In this document: positions 24,084 through 31,187 of the stretch, one piece after another | How the letters are laid out: each line of letters opens with the position of its first letter | Position numbering within the stretch: position 1 is the first letter of the stretch | Virus record (IMG/VR): IMGVR_UViG_3300044722_000024 | Coordinates: 1-31,438 of that record | DNA from: a virus | Length of the DNA stretch: 31,438 nt | Strand: one strand, 5' to 3' | Position numbers and translations under genes: made by a program | Notes under the pieces: generated by a model | Seen by the model: the letters and a program-made list of their open reading frames with translations, nothing else | What the model was told of the DNA's origin: nothing | Databases searched by the model: none

Positions 24084-24389
24084 ATGATTCTTGAAGTAGC
24101 CATTTTCAATGTTCGGGACGGTGCAAGCGAAGCGTTCGAGGCGGCGTTCCGCGAGGCATCGCCGATCATCGCGTCGATGCCTGGCTACGTTTCGCACGAG
24201 CTGCGGCACTGCATCGAGCGTCCCAGCCGCTACATCCTGCTGGTGCATTGGCGGCGGCTCGAAGATCACACGGTCGGCTTCCGACAGTCTGCGGAATATC
24301 AGCAGTGGCGCGCTTTGCTGCACCACTTCTACGACCCTTTCCCTACCGTGGAGCATTACGGCGAGGCGCTTCTCCCCAATCCCGAGTGA
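24084..24389 (+). CDS. antibiotic biosynthesis monooxygenase (ABM)-fold protein, moron
   Basis: 101 residues from the ATG at 24084. The pattern MILEVAIFNVRDGASEAFEA, a small-residue turn and GYVSHELRHCIERPSRYILL, then a tryptophan and EDHTVGFRQSAEYQQWRALL is the ABM/Dabb-type ferredoxin-like fold. Such small dimeric proteins act on quinones or other aromatics or serve other roles; the reaction here is unknown. It is the only plus-strand gene inside the minus-strand tail operon and starts 38 bp from the tape measure start. It ends 1 bp from the tRNA 3' end. This layout suggests a moron. The longer frame to 23991 overlaps the tape measure gene and is not needed. Confidence 0.75.
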   Translation: MILEVAIFNVRDGASEAFEAAFREASPIIASMPGYVSHELRHCIERPSRYILLVHWRRLEDHTVGFRQSAEYQQWRALLHHFYDPFPTVEHYGEALLPNPE

Positions 24390-24390
24390 T

Positions 24391-24465
24391 TGGTTGCGGA
24401 GGCCGGACTCGAACCGACGACCTCCAGCGCATGAGGCTGGCGAGCTGCCGCTGCTCTACCCCGCG
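24391..24465 (-). tRNA. tRNA-Met (CAU), initiator-like
   Basis: The 75-nt cloverleaf runs from 24465 to 24391 on the minus strand with encoded CCA. Acceptor stem 24465-24459 with 24401-24395, D arm GAGC/GCTC, anticodon stem CCAGC/GCTGG with loop CTCATGC, variable AGGTC and T arm GTCGG/CCGGC with loop TTCGAGT. The anticodon is CAT. The first acceptor pair is a C-A mismatch and the D stem has A11-U24, two hallmarks of bacterial initiator tRNA. The third hallmark, three G-C pairs before the anticodon loop, is absent (pairs A-U, G-C, C-G), and position 37 is G. It lies within the late operon, 14 nt after the stop of the upstream tail gene. Confidence 0.88.
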
Positions 24466-24479
24466 ATTTTCGGGGCCGG

Positions 24480-25145
24480 TTACTTCCAGCCCGCTGCTCG
24501 CAGGGCGCGTGTCAAAAGGAACTCCGCCCGCCGCTGCATCTTCCTTCCCTGGATGTTGATGGCCGACTGGATGCGGCGGTCGTAGGCGTCCACCTTCGTC
24601 ACGTATTTTACCGCGTTGGTGAGGATGATGCGGAAGACGCGGAATGTGTTGATGACCGCGGCGGAGCTACGGGCGGAGCCGTGGCGCGCGACCCACGCGG
24701 GCAGTTTCAAGCCGAGCTTCTGCGCGCCTGCATTCCAGCCGGCGGCGAGTTCGCCGACACGCTTGAGCAGTTCGCGTTTGAGGACACGCAAAGCCGATGC
24801 GTCCACCGGATACGGCTGCTTCAAATTGCGCGGATTGATTCGGCCGGTGTTCGGATCGCGGAGGCGTTTGTGGATCTCCGCTGGGTCGGCCAGCTTCACG
24901 CCTTTCTTGCCAGCTGCGGCGACCATCACGCGGGCGAGATCGGCGATGATGGCGCCCTCGCCGGCCTTCTTCGCTGCGCTGCCGCGCTTGCCCTTCGACG
25001 CGGGCGGCGTGATGGCGACGACTTCCTTCACGAAACCGCGCGCGGCTTCCTCGGCGAGTTCGCGCCGGGATTTCTTCATCTGCGGCGCGAGCGCCTTGAT
25101 GCCGCGCTGGATGGGCTTCAGATCAAAACGCAGGCGTCCGTTCAT
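24480..25145 (-). CDS. minor tail / tail-completion protein (putative)
   Basis: 221 residues, strongly basic, with helices at residues about 1-45 (MKKSRRELAEEAA), 60-75 and 115-150 and a conserved-looking RGF-like start. The pattern resembles small basic tail-completion or minor tail proteins that sit before tape measure genes, but I cannot name a family. The ATG at 25145 overlaps the end of the GT extension frame by 23 bp. The gene is followed by the tRNA. Confidence 0.5.
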   Translation of the reverse strand: MNGRLRFDLKPIQRGIKALAPQMKKSRRELAEEAARGFVKEVVAITPPASKGKRGSAAKKAGEGAIIADLARVMVAAAGKKGVKLADPAEIHKRLRDPNTGRINPRNLKQPYPVDASALRVLKRELLKRVGELAAGWNAGAQKLGLKLPAWVARHGSARSSAAVINTFRVFRIILTNAVKYVTKVDAYDRRIQSAINIQGRKMQRRAEFLLTRALRAAGWK

Positions 25146-25793
25146 TGGGCCTCCAATTGGTCAGCAACGTTTCGAGCTGGTGCGTGGCGGGCGGTGCGAC
25201 CGGCACGGTCCAGACATCGTGCGCCCGCAGCGCGCAGTGCTGGTATTGCAGGAGCCGCGAGAGCGGCAGCTCCCAGAAGATGAAGTGCTCAGACCAAGCG
25301 GTTTCTCGCGCCAGTGTGAAGACGAAACTCGCCGTCCACACCGGCTCGATCAGTTTGGGGGCGGGGTCGGTTCTTTGCCGCTGCCCTTCGGACGCGCAAC
25401 GACTTCGATCTGCGCGGCTTCGATGGCAGTGAGGTTGTTCTCGAGTTGCGCCATCGCGGTGAACATTGCCGTCACCGGCAGCTCCATCTCGAAGGGCAGC
25501 AAGTATTCATCCTCGAATGCCTGGCGATCTTCCCGCGCGAGCTTCACGGCTTTCTTCACCACGTCGAGCGGCTGCGATTGGATGAACAGGAAAGTGGTGA
25601 GTTGCCGCTGCTTGTCGTCGGCGGAGAGCACTTCGACCTGCTCCTTGTCGCCGCCTACGACCATAGTGAGGCCGAGCGCGCGGCAGATTGTAAGTGTGCC
25701 TGCCGAGAAGGGCCGCAGCGTGATTCCGCCGGCTTCGGTCGTGGGCGCGATGAACGTGTCGAGGTTGGTTTGCGTGCGTTCGTCGGTGTTCAT
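25123..25793 (-). CDS. tail assembly chaperone, frameshifted GT-type product
   Basis: Translation of the G-like gene followed by a -1 shift at 25353-25359 reads through the TGA and adds 76 residues ending in TGA at 25123-25125, total 223. The extension (LIEPVWTASFVFTLARE and onward) is rich in aromatics and ends 23 bp inside the next gene. In lambda, gpG and gpGT are made in a fixed ratio and GT bridges tape measure and tube protein during tail assembly. The extension frame has a possible GTG start at 25341, but no ribosome-binding site, which favours frameshifting. Confidence 0.8.
25350..25793 (-). CDS. tail assembly chaperone, G-type product
   Basis: 147 residues from the ATG at 25793, overlapping the upstream stop (25790-25793). 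A helical, acidic protein, with LREDRQAFEDEYLLPFEMELP-like helix in the second half, ending in a proline-rich tail just after the slippery codons. It is positioned between the tail tube candidate and the tape measure gene, as gpG is in lambda. The TGA follows directly after the slippery heptamer. Confidence 0.75.
   Translation of the reverse strand: MNTDERTQTNLDTFIAPTTEAGGITLRPFSAGTLTICRALGLTMVVGGDKEQVEVLSADDKQRQLTTFLFIQSQPLDVVKKAVKLAREDRQAFEDEYLLPFEMELPVTAMFTAMAQLENNLTAIEAAQIEVVARPKGSGKEPTPPPN
25353..25359 (-). promoter_or_regulatory. -1 slippery heptamer C CCA AAC
   Basis: The heptamer CCCAAAC is in the correct zero-frame phase (X XXY YYZ) and is followed immediately by the zero-frame TGA at 25350-25352. 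The -1 frame then continues for 76 codons. Confidence 0.8.
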
Positions 25794-26233
25794 TTTTCGA
25801 GGGCGGTGAGGAGTTCCTGGCGGCGTTCTGGCGTTGCGTCGAAGGGCACGAGCGCGAACCGCTGGCCTTTGCGAATCAGCGCAACGGGAGCCAGTCGCCC
25901 GATTTCCGCCGCGAGCAGGCCCGCGTTGCGGAAGGCGGTCGTAATGTAGGCAAACGGGTGCTCGGCGTTCTGCGTCGTCCACACCGGATCGTGCCAGGCT
26001 TCGATGAGCTTTCGTGCATCATGCTGGCCGCAGATGCTCTTGGCTTTGAGCGTCCACGTCACCAGCCGCCGCTCCACGCCTTCCACCAGTTCGCGCGTTT
26101 CGAGATACGGACAATCGTCATCAAGCGGAATGCCGATGGCCGTGAGCGCGGCCACGAGCCGCAGGAGGTTGAGCGCGTCCGCGTCGGTCTTTACCTCGGC
26201 GCGCAGGATGCAGAGTTGGTCGCCTTTTCGCAT
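25790..26233 (-). CDS. tail-region hypothetical protein
   Basis: 147 residues from the ATG at 26233, 2 bp after the upstream TGA (26236-26238). Mixed alpha/beta, with a cysteine pair far apart (C8, C42) and a tryptophan-rich middle (VTWTLKAKSICGQH). It overlaps the G-type gene by 4 bp. Its place between the tube protein and the chaperone suggests a tail-completion role; no family recognised. Confidence 0.5.
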   Translation of the reverse strand: MRKGDQLCILRAEVKTDADALNLLRLVAALTAIGIPLDDDCPYLETRELVEGVERRLVTWTLKAKSICGQHDARKLIEAWHDPVWTTQNAEHPFAYITTAFRNAGLLAAEIGRLAPVALIRKGQRFALVPFDATPERRQELLTALEK

Positions 26234-26235
26234 AA

Positions 26236-26568
26236 TCAGTTCACGGCCTCCGCCGTCGGGTAGTGTTTGAAGCTGTATTCCCAGCCGTCGAAGTCCTCGT
26301 TGTTCTCGTTCTGCTTCACGTTCGTGATGACCGTGACGCCGCCGTTGGGCAGGCCGCTCACGCCGGGATCGCCGACGCCAGGCACCACGGCGAGCGCACC
26401 GTGGCCCTTGACCGAGCCTTCCGTCATTTTGCGATACGGCTTCACACGGGCGATTTCGCCGTCGCTGCCTGGGAGTTCCTTCACCTGCACGCTGTCGTCG
26501 GTTTCCACCGAATCAATGAGTGTGCCGGCGTGGCGGCTGATGCCGAATTTAACGTCGTTGGCGGGCAT
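26236..26568 (-). CDS. major tail tube protein (candidate)
   Basis: 110 residues from the ATG at 26568. Strand-rich and acidic, with many Gly/Val turns (LAVVPGVGDPGVSG) and an aromatic end (DGWEYSFKHYP). Size, composition and its place before the G/GT chaperone match short tail tube proteins, but no motif proves it. TTGACA lies 13 nt upstream. Confidence 0.5.
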   Translation of the reverse strand: MPANDVKFGISRHAGTLIDSVETDDSVQVKELPGSDGEIARVKPYRKMTEGSVKGHGALAVVPGVGDPGVSGLPNGGVTVITNVKQNENNEDFDGWEYSFKHYPTAEAVN

Positions 26569-26581
26569 GACCTGAAATCCC

Positions 26582-26587
26582 TGTCAA
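26582..26587 (-). promoter_or_regulatory. TTGACA motif before the tail tube gene
   Basis: 13 nt before the ATG at 26568, in the 22-bp gap after the tail terminator-like gene. Confidence 0.35.
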
Positions 26588-26590
26588 CGC

Positions 26591-26995
26591 TCACGCCGGG
26601 CCGAAGCCGAAGCGGTAGCGCAACTTCGTTGCGAAACGAGCCTCGCCTGCCGTGGGTTCGGTGCCGAGCGGCGCATAGCCGTAGATGTGCAGCCGGGCAG
26701 TGGCGTTGATTGCCGTGATGACCGCCGCCCGGCTCGCCAGCGCTGCCCGCACCGCCTCGACGCGCTCGCCGTGCGCCGCTGCCGTTGTGTCGCGCGCCTC
26801 GCTTTCGATGATCACGCCGACCTCTCCACGAAACGCCGTGTCCGAGCCAGCGAGCGGTTCCGACGTGGTGCTGATTGTGATGGCCGGCAACTTGTGATCC
26901 GCGTTGTCCTGGCCGGTGTAGCCATTGATGGCAGCAAGCGCCGGGACGGTCCTCAGCTGCGCGAGCAAGAGTTCGTCGAGAGTGTGATCGAGCAT
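26591..26995 (-). CDS. tail terminator-like protein
   Basis: 134 residues from the ATG at 26995, 4 bp after the upstream stop. The first helix (LDELLLAQLRTVPAL) and the strand ITISTTSEPLAGSDTAFRGEVGVIIES, then a long helix and the final strand ending in FGFGP, follow the pattern of gpU/DUF3168-type tail terminator proteins, which cap the tail tube and contact the connector. Identification is by fold pattern and position only. Confidence 0.55.
   Translation of the reverse strand: MLDHTLDELLLAQLRTVPALAAINGYTGQDNADHKLPAITISTTSEPLAGSDTAFRGEVGVIIESEARDTTAAAHGERVEAVRAALASRAAVITAINATARLHIYGYAPLGTEPTAGEARFATKLRYRFGFGPA
26626..26639. repeat. TCGTT-N4-AACGA palindrome, copy 4
   Basis: Centre GCGA, within the tail terminator-like gene, read on the minus strand as RFATK. 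Confidence 0.6.
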
Positions 26996-26999
26996 GGCG

Positions 27000-27308
27000 T
27001 TAGTCCTCCGGTTCGACGACGAGCACGATCATCGGGAACTGCGGGTGGTCGGTGACGCGCGTGATGCGGTAGGTCGCGCTCTGAAACTCCAGAGTTTCGC
27101 CGAGCTTCGGCCGATCCGCGTCAAGCTCCGAGCGGAGCACCTTCATCGTGCAATCACCCTTCGCCTCGAATCCACCGAGGCCGAGGTCCTGGCTCAACGG
27201 ATTATCGGAGACGAGCGCGTGGAGCGTTCGCCCTTTCCAGACAATCTCCTCGCCCGTGGCGGCGAGAACCTCAGCGAGCGCGGCGGCTTTTTCATCATGG
27301 AGAGACAT
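27000..27308 (-). CDS. head-tail joining protein (putative)
   Basis: 102 residues from the ATG at 27308. A helix at 5-18 is followed by strands (EEIVWKGRTLHALVSD, YRITRV, MIVLVVEP), similar in size and layout to FII-type head-tail connector proteins. The last two strands are the best match. It is the first gene after the capsid terminator and is preceded by TTGACA, so it probably starts a separate expression unit. Confidence 0.5.
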   Translation of the reverse strand: MSLHDEKAAALAEVLAATGEEIVWKGRTLHALVSDNPLSQDLGLGGFEAKGDCTMKVLRSELDADRPKLGETLEFQSATYRITRVTDHPQFPMIVLVVEPED

Positions 27309-27321
27309 GCCGCAGGGCGGC

Positions 27322-27327
27322 TGTCAA
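27322..27327 (-). promoter_or_regulatory. TTGACA motif before the head-tail joining gene
   Basis: 13 nt before the ATG at 27308, between the capsid terminator and the next gene. Confidence 0.4.
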
Positions 27328-27356
27328 AAGGGCCGAGAGCTGCGGCGCGCTGAGCT

Positions 27357-27396
27357 TAAAAACGAAAAGCCCCGCTGCCGTTTCCAGCAGCGGGGC
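27357..27396 (-). terminator. intrinsic terminator after the major capsid gene
   Basis: On the minus strand a 10-bp GC stem (27396-27387 with 27378-27369, loop of 8) is followed by TTTTCGTTTTT. It is 32 bp after the capsid stop. It would separate the highly needed capsid transcript from the tail genes. Confidence 0.85.
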
Positions 27397-27428
27397 TCAC
27401 GCAACCCACCGAAGAATGTCCGCCGCGC

Positions 27429-28322
27429 TTACGGCTTCACGATGCGCTTGAGGCCGGCGGGGATGGCGACCTTGAAGCCGTAGAGGCACTCGACCGTGAC
27501 GAAGATGCGGTTGCTGCTCGTCTCAGTGTAGCGCAGGTAGCCGAAGGTCAGGCCGGTGTCGGGATCGGTGACGGCGCCGGCTTCGTCGTAGTCGGCGACC
27601 GGCATGAGGTAGCGCATCGCCACCGCGAGGCAGCTCGGGTGCGCCGCGAAGCCGACGAGCTTCTCGCCGTTCTCGGGCAGGATCGCAGTCTCGAAGACAT
27701 CGAAGCCGGCGAGGCGGCGGATCAGGCCCTCGACCACGCCGGGTTGCGCGATCGGCGTCATGAAGCTTTTCGCCACGATGTCGTCGCCGAGCAGGTTGGT
27801 GAAGTAGGCGCCATCGAGCACGAGAGCGCGGTCGCTGACGGGCATCTTCGCCACGGCGCACGCCTCGCGGACGGCGAGCACCTTCTTGTAGTTGAAGGTA
27901 GCCGCAGCGAGCGCGTCGATGGCGGGAGCGCCGTAATTGGCATTCGTGATCTCGCTGAAGATGTCCTGGAGAACATCCTGCGCGAGCTGCTTCACCGCGC
28001 TGCCGACGAGCGTTTCGAGCACGTTGAGAGCGGTCTCGGCAGCCTCGCGGGCGGTGACGTGGACAGTCTTGAACTTGTGCCGGTTGAGCTGCACGGGAAC
28101 GACATCAATGGTTCCGTCCGCGGCGTTCGTGTAGCTGCCCGCGAAGTCACTCGCCGGCGACGGAGCGCCCACCACCGGCACGCGCACGGTGTCGAGTTTG
28201 TCCGCCGGATCGGGCGAAAAGTTCGTGGAAAAGGCGCGCATCGGCAGCAACGCAGCCATGAACGGCTGGAGCGCGCTCTGCGCGACCTTGATGTCTTTGA
28301 CGTTGGTCAGTGTATTGGGCAT
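27429..28322 (-). CDS. major capsid protein
   Basis: 297 residues from the ATG at 28322. It shows the order of an HK97-fold coat protein: an N-terminal arm, an E-loop-like strand region (residues about 40-75), a spine-helix-like stretch around HVTAREAAETALNVLETLVGSAVKQLAQDV (about 87-118), and a P-domain with the final strands RIFVTVECLYGFKVAIPAG. The basic end KRIVKP follows. It lies between the scaffold and connector genes and is followed by a strong terminator, consistent with high expression. Confidence 0.8.
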   Translation of the reverse strand: MPNTLTNVKDIKVAQSALQPFMAALLPMRAFSTNFSPDPADKLDTVRVPVVGAPSPASDFAGSYTNAADGTIDVVPVQLNRHKFKTVHVTAREAAETALNVLETLVGSAVKQLAQDVLQDIFSEITNANYGAPAIDALAAATFNYKKVLAVREACAVAKMPVSDRALVLDGAYFTNLLGDDIVAKSFMTPIAQPGVVEGLIRRLAGFDVFETAILPENGEKLVGFAAHPSCLAVAMRYLMPVADYDEAGAVTDPDTGLTFGYLRYTETSSNRIFVTVECLYGFKVAIPAGLKRIVKP

Positions 28323-28334
28323 GGCAGTGGTTGG

Positions 28335-28856
28335 TTATTTAGCGTTGAGGATGAGAGTGCGCTGTTCGGCGGTGAGGCCGCGCCAGAAGGCGGTTTGTTC
28401 GGCGGGATCGCTGATGGCCTTGAACTTCTCGACGAGCGTCGCGGCTTGTGTGTCGCCGCGCGGCGTGACCGGAAGTGGCTCCGCGCTGGCCGCGCCGTAG
28501 CGCTCGGCGGCAATGCGTTCCGCGGTCTTTGCATTGGCTTTGAGCGTTTCCACTTCGCCGGTGAGGACGATGATCTGCTCCTTGGCCTTGGTGAGTTCCT
28601 CGGCGGTCGTGGCGGCCGAAGTGAGTGACTGTTTCGCGGTGGCGAGGTCGCGAGAAAACTGGTCCCGCTGATCGGACAGCTCGCCGTTGGCGAGCGTGAG
28701 GGTTTCCTTGTCCTTGGTCAGCGCAGCGATCTCCTGGCGGTAGCGTTCGTGCTGATGGCCGGCTTCCGGCAGCAGCGATGCGCTGGCGGTGGCGTCGCTC
28801 TCGAACTTTGTGATTCGTGCGAGGGCTTCTTCGAGTTGCTCGTCGATGGTCTTCAT
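28335..28856 (-). CDS. coiled-coil protein, probable scaffold
   Basis: 173 residues from the ATG at 28856. Residues about 1-115 are predicted long coiled coil, with Glu, Gln, Lys and Ala and few breaks (LTKDKETLTLANGELSDQRD). A proline-containing break follows and the C-terminal 50 residues are a helix pair (ATLVEKFKAISDPAEQTAFW) ending in LNAK. The order protease, coiled coil, capsid is that of phage scaffolds, which guide capsid assembly and are removed or cleaved. No named family recognised. Confidence 0.65.
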   Translation of the reverse strand: MKTIDEQLEEALARITKFESDATASASLLPEAGHQHERYRQEIAALTKDKETLTLANGELSDQRDQFSRDLATAKQSLTSAATTAEELTKAKEQIIVLTGEVETLKANAKTAERIAAERYGAASAEPLPVTPRGDTQAATLVEKFKAISDPAEQTAFWRGLTAEQRTLILNAK

Positions 28857-28872
28857 TTGCTCCGCCTCCGCG

Positions 28873-28878
28873 TGTCAA
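28873..28878 (-). promoter_or_regulatory. TTGACA motif before the scaffold gene
   Basis: 16 nt before the ATG at 28856, overlapping the protease stop codon. Confidence 0.3.
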
Positions 28879-29684
28879 CGGACGTGGCGCTCGCGCAGCT
28901 TCGTCAGCGCCTCCGCCCGGCTCCCCACGACGCCGGACGTGAGCGAGTTGTAAGAGGCTTTTCGCCCGCTGAAGCACTGACCTTCCATCACGTCCGGCGT
29001 GATCCGCCGCCCGCGCGCGAGCACGGCAGCTTTGAAATCCGCATAGGTCTCATCGAGCTGCGACTGGAGCCACGCGCGCTGCTCGTCGGTGAGTGAAGTG
29101 CCGACGACGCCGATGCTCTTGTATTTGCCGGCGGCGAACAGCTCGACCTTCAGCCCGGCCTGCTCGAACGCCTTGCTCTCATCGAGCATCGGCATGAGCA
29201 CGCCGATGGATCCGACCCGCGCGCTCGGCGTGGCGAAGATGGCGTCAGCCTGCGACGCGATCCAGTAGGCGGCGCTGCACATCTGCCCGTCCGTGAATGC
29301 GTAAGTGTATTTGGCTTTCGACACCTCCGCGACGAGTGCTGCCAGCTCCGGCGTGCCGTTGACCGTGCCGCCGGGCGAGTCGATGTCCAGGAACACACCC
29401 TGCACGTCCGCACGGTCCCGTGTGGCTACGAGTGCATCGCTCACGGCCTCCATATCCGTCGCATCGAGAAACAGTCGCTCGAAGAAGCCCGGCCGCTTCA
29501 TCAGTGCGCCGTGAACGGTCACGATGCCGACCCCGTTCTCCACGCTCAGCAACTCAGGCTCAGGCGGCTGCGGCGAATCGTCGCGGAAGAGTTCGGTGCG
29601 GCTGAGCGCGCGAAGCATCGCCGCGTGGGCTTCGGGCGTGATGAGCCACGGCTGATAGTGCAGGGCGTGAAGCATGGGAGTCAT
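28875..29684 (-). CDS. S49-family prohead protease (SppA/gpC-like)
   Basis: 269 residues. The S49 landmarks are DIDSPGG at 100-106, the catalytic Ser137 in MCSAAYWIAS, VGSIGVLM at 157-164 and the general-base Lys189 in KYKSIG. A start GVGIVTVHGALM gives the first strand. Such enzymes process the prohead core and coat protein during maturation, as lambda gpC does. It lies between portal and scaffold genes as expected, with an upstream 48-bp gap carrying a palindrome and TTGACA. The ATG at 29675 is an alternative start. Confidence 0.88.
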   Translation of the reverse strand: MTPMLHALHYQPWLITPEAHAAMLRALSRTELFRDDSPQPPEPELLSVENGVGIVTVHGALMKRPGFFERLFLDATDMEAVSDALVATRDRADVQGVFLDIDSPGGTVNGTPELAALVAEVSKAKYTYAFTDGQMCSAAYWIASQADAIFATPSARVGSIGVLMPMLDESKAFEQAGLKVELFAAGKYKSIGVVGTSLTDEQRAWLQSQLDETYADFKAAVLARGRRITPDVMEGQCFSGRKASYNSLTSGVVGSRAEALTKLRERHVR

Positions 29685-29698
29685 GCCCCAGCCGCCGC

Positions 29699-29704
29699 TG
29701 TCAA
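29699..29704 (-). promoter_or_regulatory. TTGACA motif before the protease gene
   Basis: 14 nt before the ATG at 29684, immediately after the palindrome at 29716-29729. Confidence 0.35.
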
Positions 29705-29715
29705 AGGGGGCAGCT

Positions 29716-29729
29716 TCGTTGCGAAACGA
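29716..29729. repeat. TCGTT-N4-AACGA palindrome, copy 5
   Basis: Centre GCGA; arms extend to CTTCGTT/AACGAAG (29714-29731). The only intergenic copy, between portal stop and protease start. Confidence 0.6.
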
Positions 29730-29732
29730 AGG

Positions 29733-31187
29733 TCAGCCCGGCTGGCGCACGCCGGTCAGCGTCGGAGGGTCTTCCGGCTCGCCGACCGCCGGCGTCGCCG
29801 CGATGCCGCCCATTGGCTTCCAAAGCATGTCGATCGGCACGCGGTATTTCTCCGCGAGGTCGAGCAACGCGCGGGCGTTCTGCGCGCGGATCTCCATTTC
29901 CTCTGCGAAGTCCATGCCTTGTTCGGCGAAGTGCTCGCTCAAGGTCTTCAAACCCATCTCCACGTCCGAACGATTCTGCTGCGCCTCGCGGCCCGCATCC
30001 ACGGTGATGCGACGAGGCGTCGTGAACGCCACCTTTGTCCAGTCCTCCTGCTCAGGAAGCTGCCGCGTCGCAATGGCGTCGCCGATGACGAACAGCCACA
30101 CCGGCTTGATGAACCGCTCGATGAGGATGAGCTGACGATACGAGAAACGGCGGTCCGCCTTTGCGACAACAAGCCGCACGCCGGCGCCGCCGATCTTGCT
30201 GGAATCAGCCGCGAACTCGAAAGGAATGTGACCGAGTGCGGAGTCGCGCCGCAGATGCTCAAGGAAGCCAGTGAACGTCGGACTCGGGCGATTCGGCTGA
30301 AAGCTATCGAGCGACTCGCCAATTTTCAGCGCGACAAGTTTGCCGCCGATAATCCTTTGGAGCGCGGCCGGCTCGCTTGGCTTATCCGCGTCGCCGTTCG
30401 CGGGTTTGCCGAGCGAGAAGTCGCCGTCTTCATCGAGTTCACCGCGCTCCGTCTTGAGCACCCGCGCCACGTCGGCGTTGTCTTTGACCGCGTGCTTTTC
30501 CAGCGCGAGCAGCTCCATCTCATCGAGCAGATGATTGGTCGAGTGCTGCAACGTCGGTGCATTGCGCACGCCGCTCGGGCTCTCCGGCTCGAAGACGTGG
30601 AGCACGAGGCTCGCGGGCAGATTGCGAAAGTTCCCGTCGTCGAGCTGCACGCGATAGAAGCTCGGCGCGCCGTAGGCGTCGAAGCCGATGCCGTCCTCCG
30701 TGTCGCTGCGGTCGCAATCATTGATACGATGCGACTCGATAAGCTGCAGACGCGGCAACCGGTCCGCGTTGCGGGTCTTGTGGATGAAATACTCGCCGTC
30801 GATGTCCATTCCCCGGCAAACGAGCGCCTGGCATTCAGCGAAGCAAAAGCGGTTGGTCACTTCGCAACGCGCCGCCCATCGCGCGAAGTACTCTTCGGCG
30901 GCTTTATTCCACTCCGCGTTCGGCGAAAGCGCTTGCGGCTTGATCCCGTCTCCCGTCGCGTAAATCGCCATGTTCCCGACCAACTCCCGCACGAAGCCCG
31001 AGTTCTTGATGAGGTAGCGCGAACGCCGCACCAACTCGCGCCGCGTGCCCGGCAAAAGGTCGAGCTTCGCATTACGCGGCGCAGCCCCGGGCACACGTCC
31101 GCGGCGCGGCGAAGGATTCGCCGACTCGTAAGGCGTCATCCAGGCTCGGGGCAGAATCGCCGAGACCAGTGTGCGCAGCGGATTCAT
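29733..31187 (-). CDS. phage portal protein (lambda gpB family)
   Basis: 484 residues from the ATG at 31187, overlapping the upstream stop (31184-31187). Landmarks: the N-terminal RELVRRSRYLIKNSGFVRELVGN region, which matches the start of the lambda-type portal domain, then RGMDIDGEYF near 125-134, HVFEPESPSGVRN near 197-209 and a long helical region to about 470. The portal is the dodecameric ring through which DNA enters and leaves the head. The position before the S49 protease is canonical. The proline-rich C-terminus is typical. Confidence 0.88.
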   Translation of the reverse strand: MNPLRTLVSAILPRAWMTPYESANPSPRRGRVPGAAPRNAKLDLLPGTRRELVRRSRYLIKNSGFVRELVGNMAIYATGDGIKPQALSPNAEWNKAAEEYFARWAARCEVTNRFCFAECQALVCRGMDIDGEYFIHKTRNADRLPRLQLIESHRINDCDRSDTEDGIGFDAYGAPSFYRVQLDDGNFRNLPASLVLHVFEPESPSGVRNAPTLQHSTNHLLDEMELLALEKHAVKDNADVARVLKTERGELDEDGDFSLGKPANGDADKPSEPAALQRIIGGKLVALKIGESLDSFQPNRPSPTFTGFLEHLRRDSALGHIPFEFAADSSKIGGAGVRLVVAKADRRFSYRQLILIERFIKPVWLFVIGDAIATRQLPEQEDWTKVAFTTPRRITVDAGREAQQNRSDVEMGLKTLSEHFAEQGMDFAEEMEIRAQNARALLDLAEKYRVPIDMLWKPMGGIAATPAVGEPEDPPTLTGVRQPG

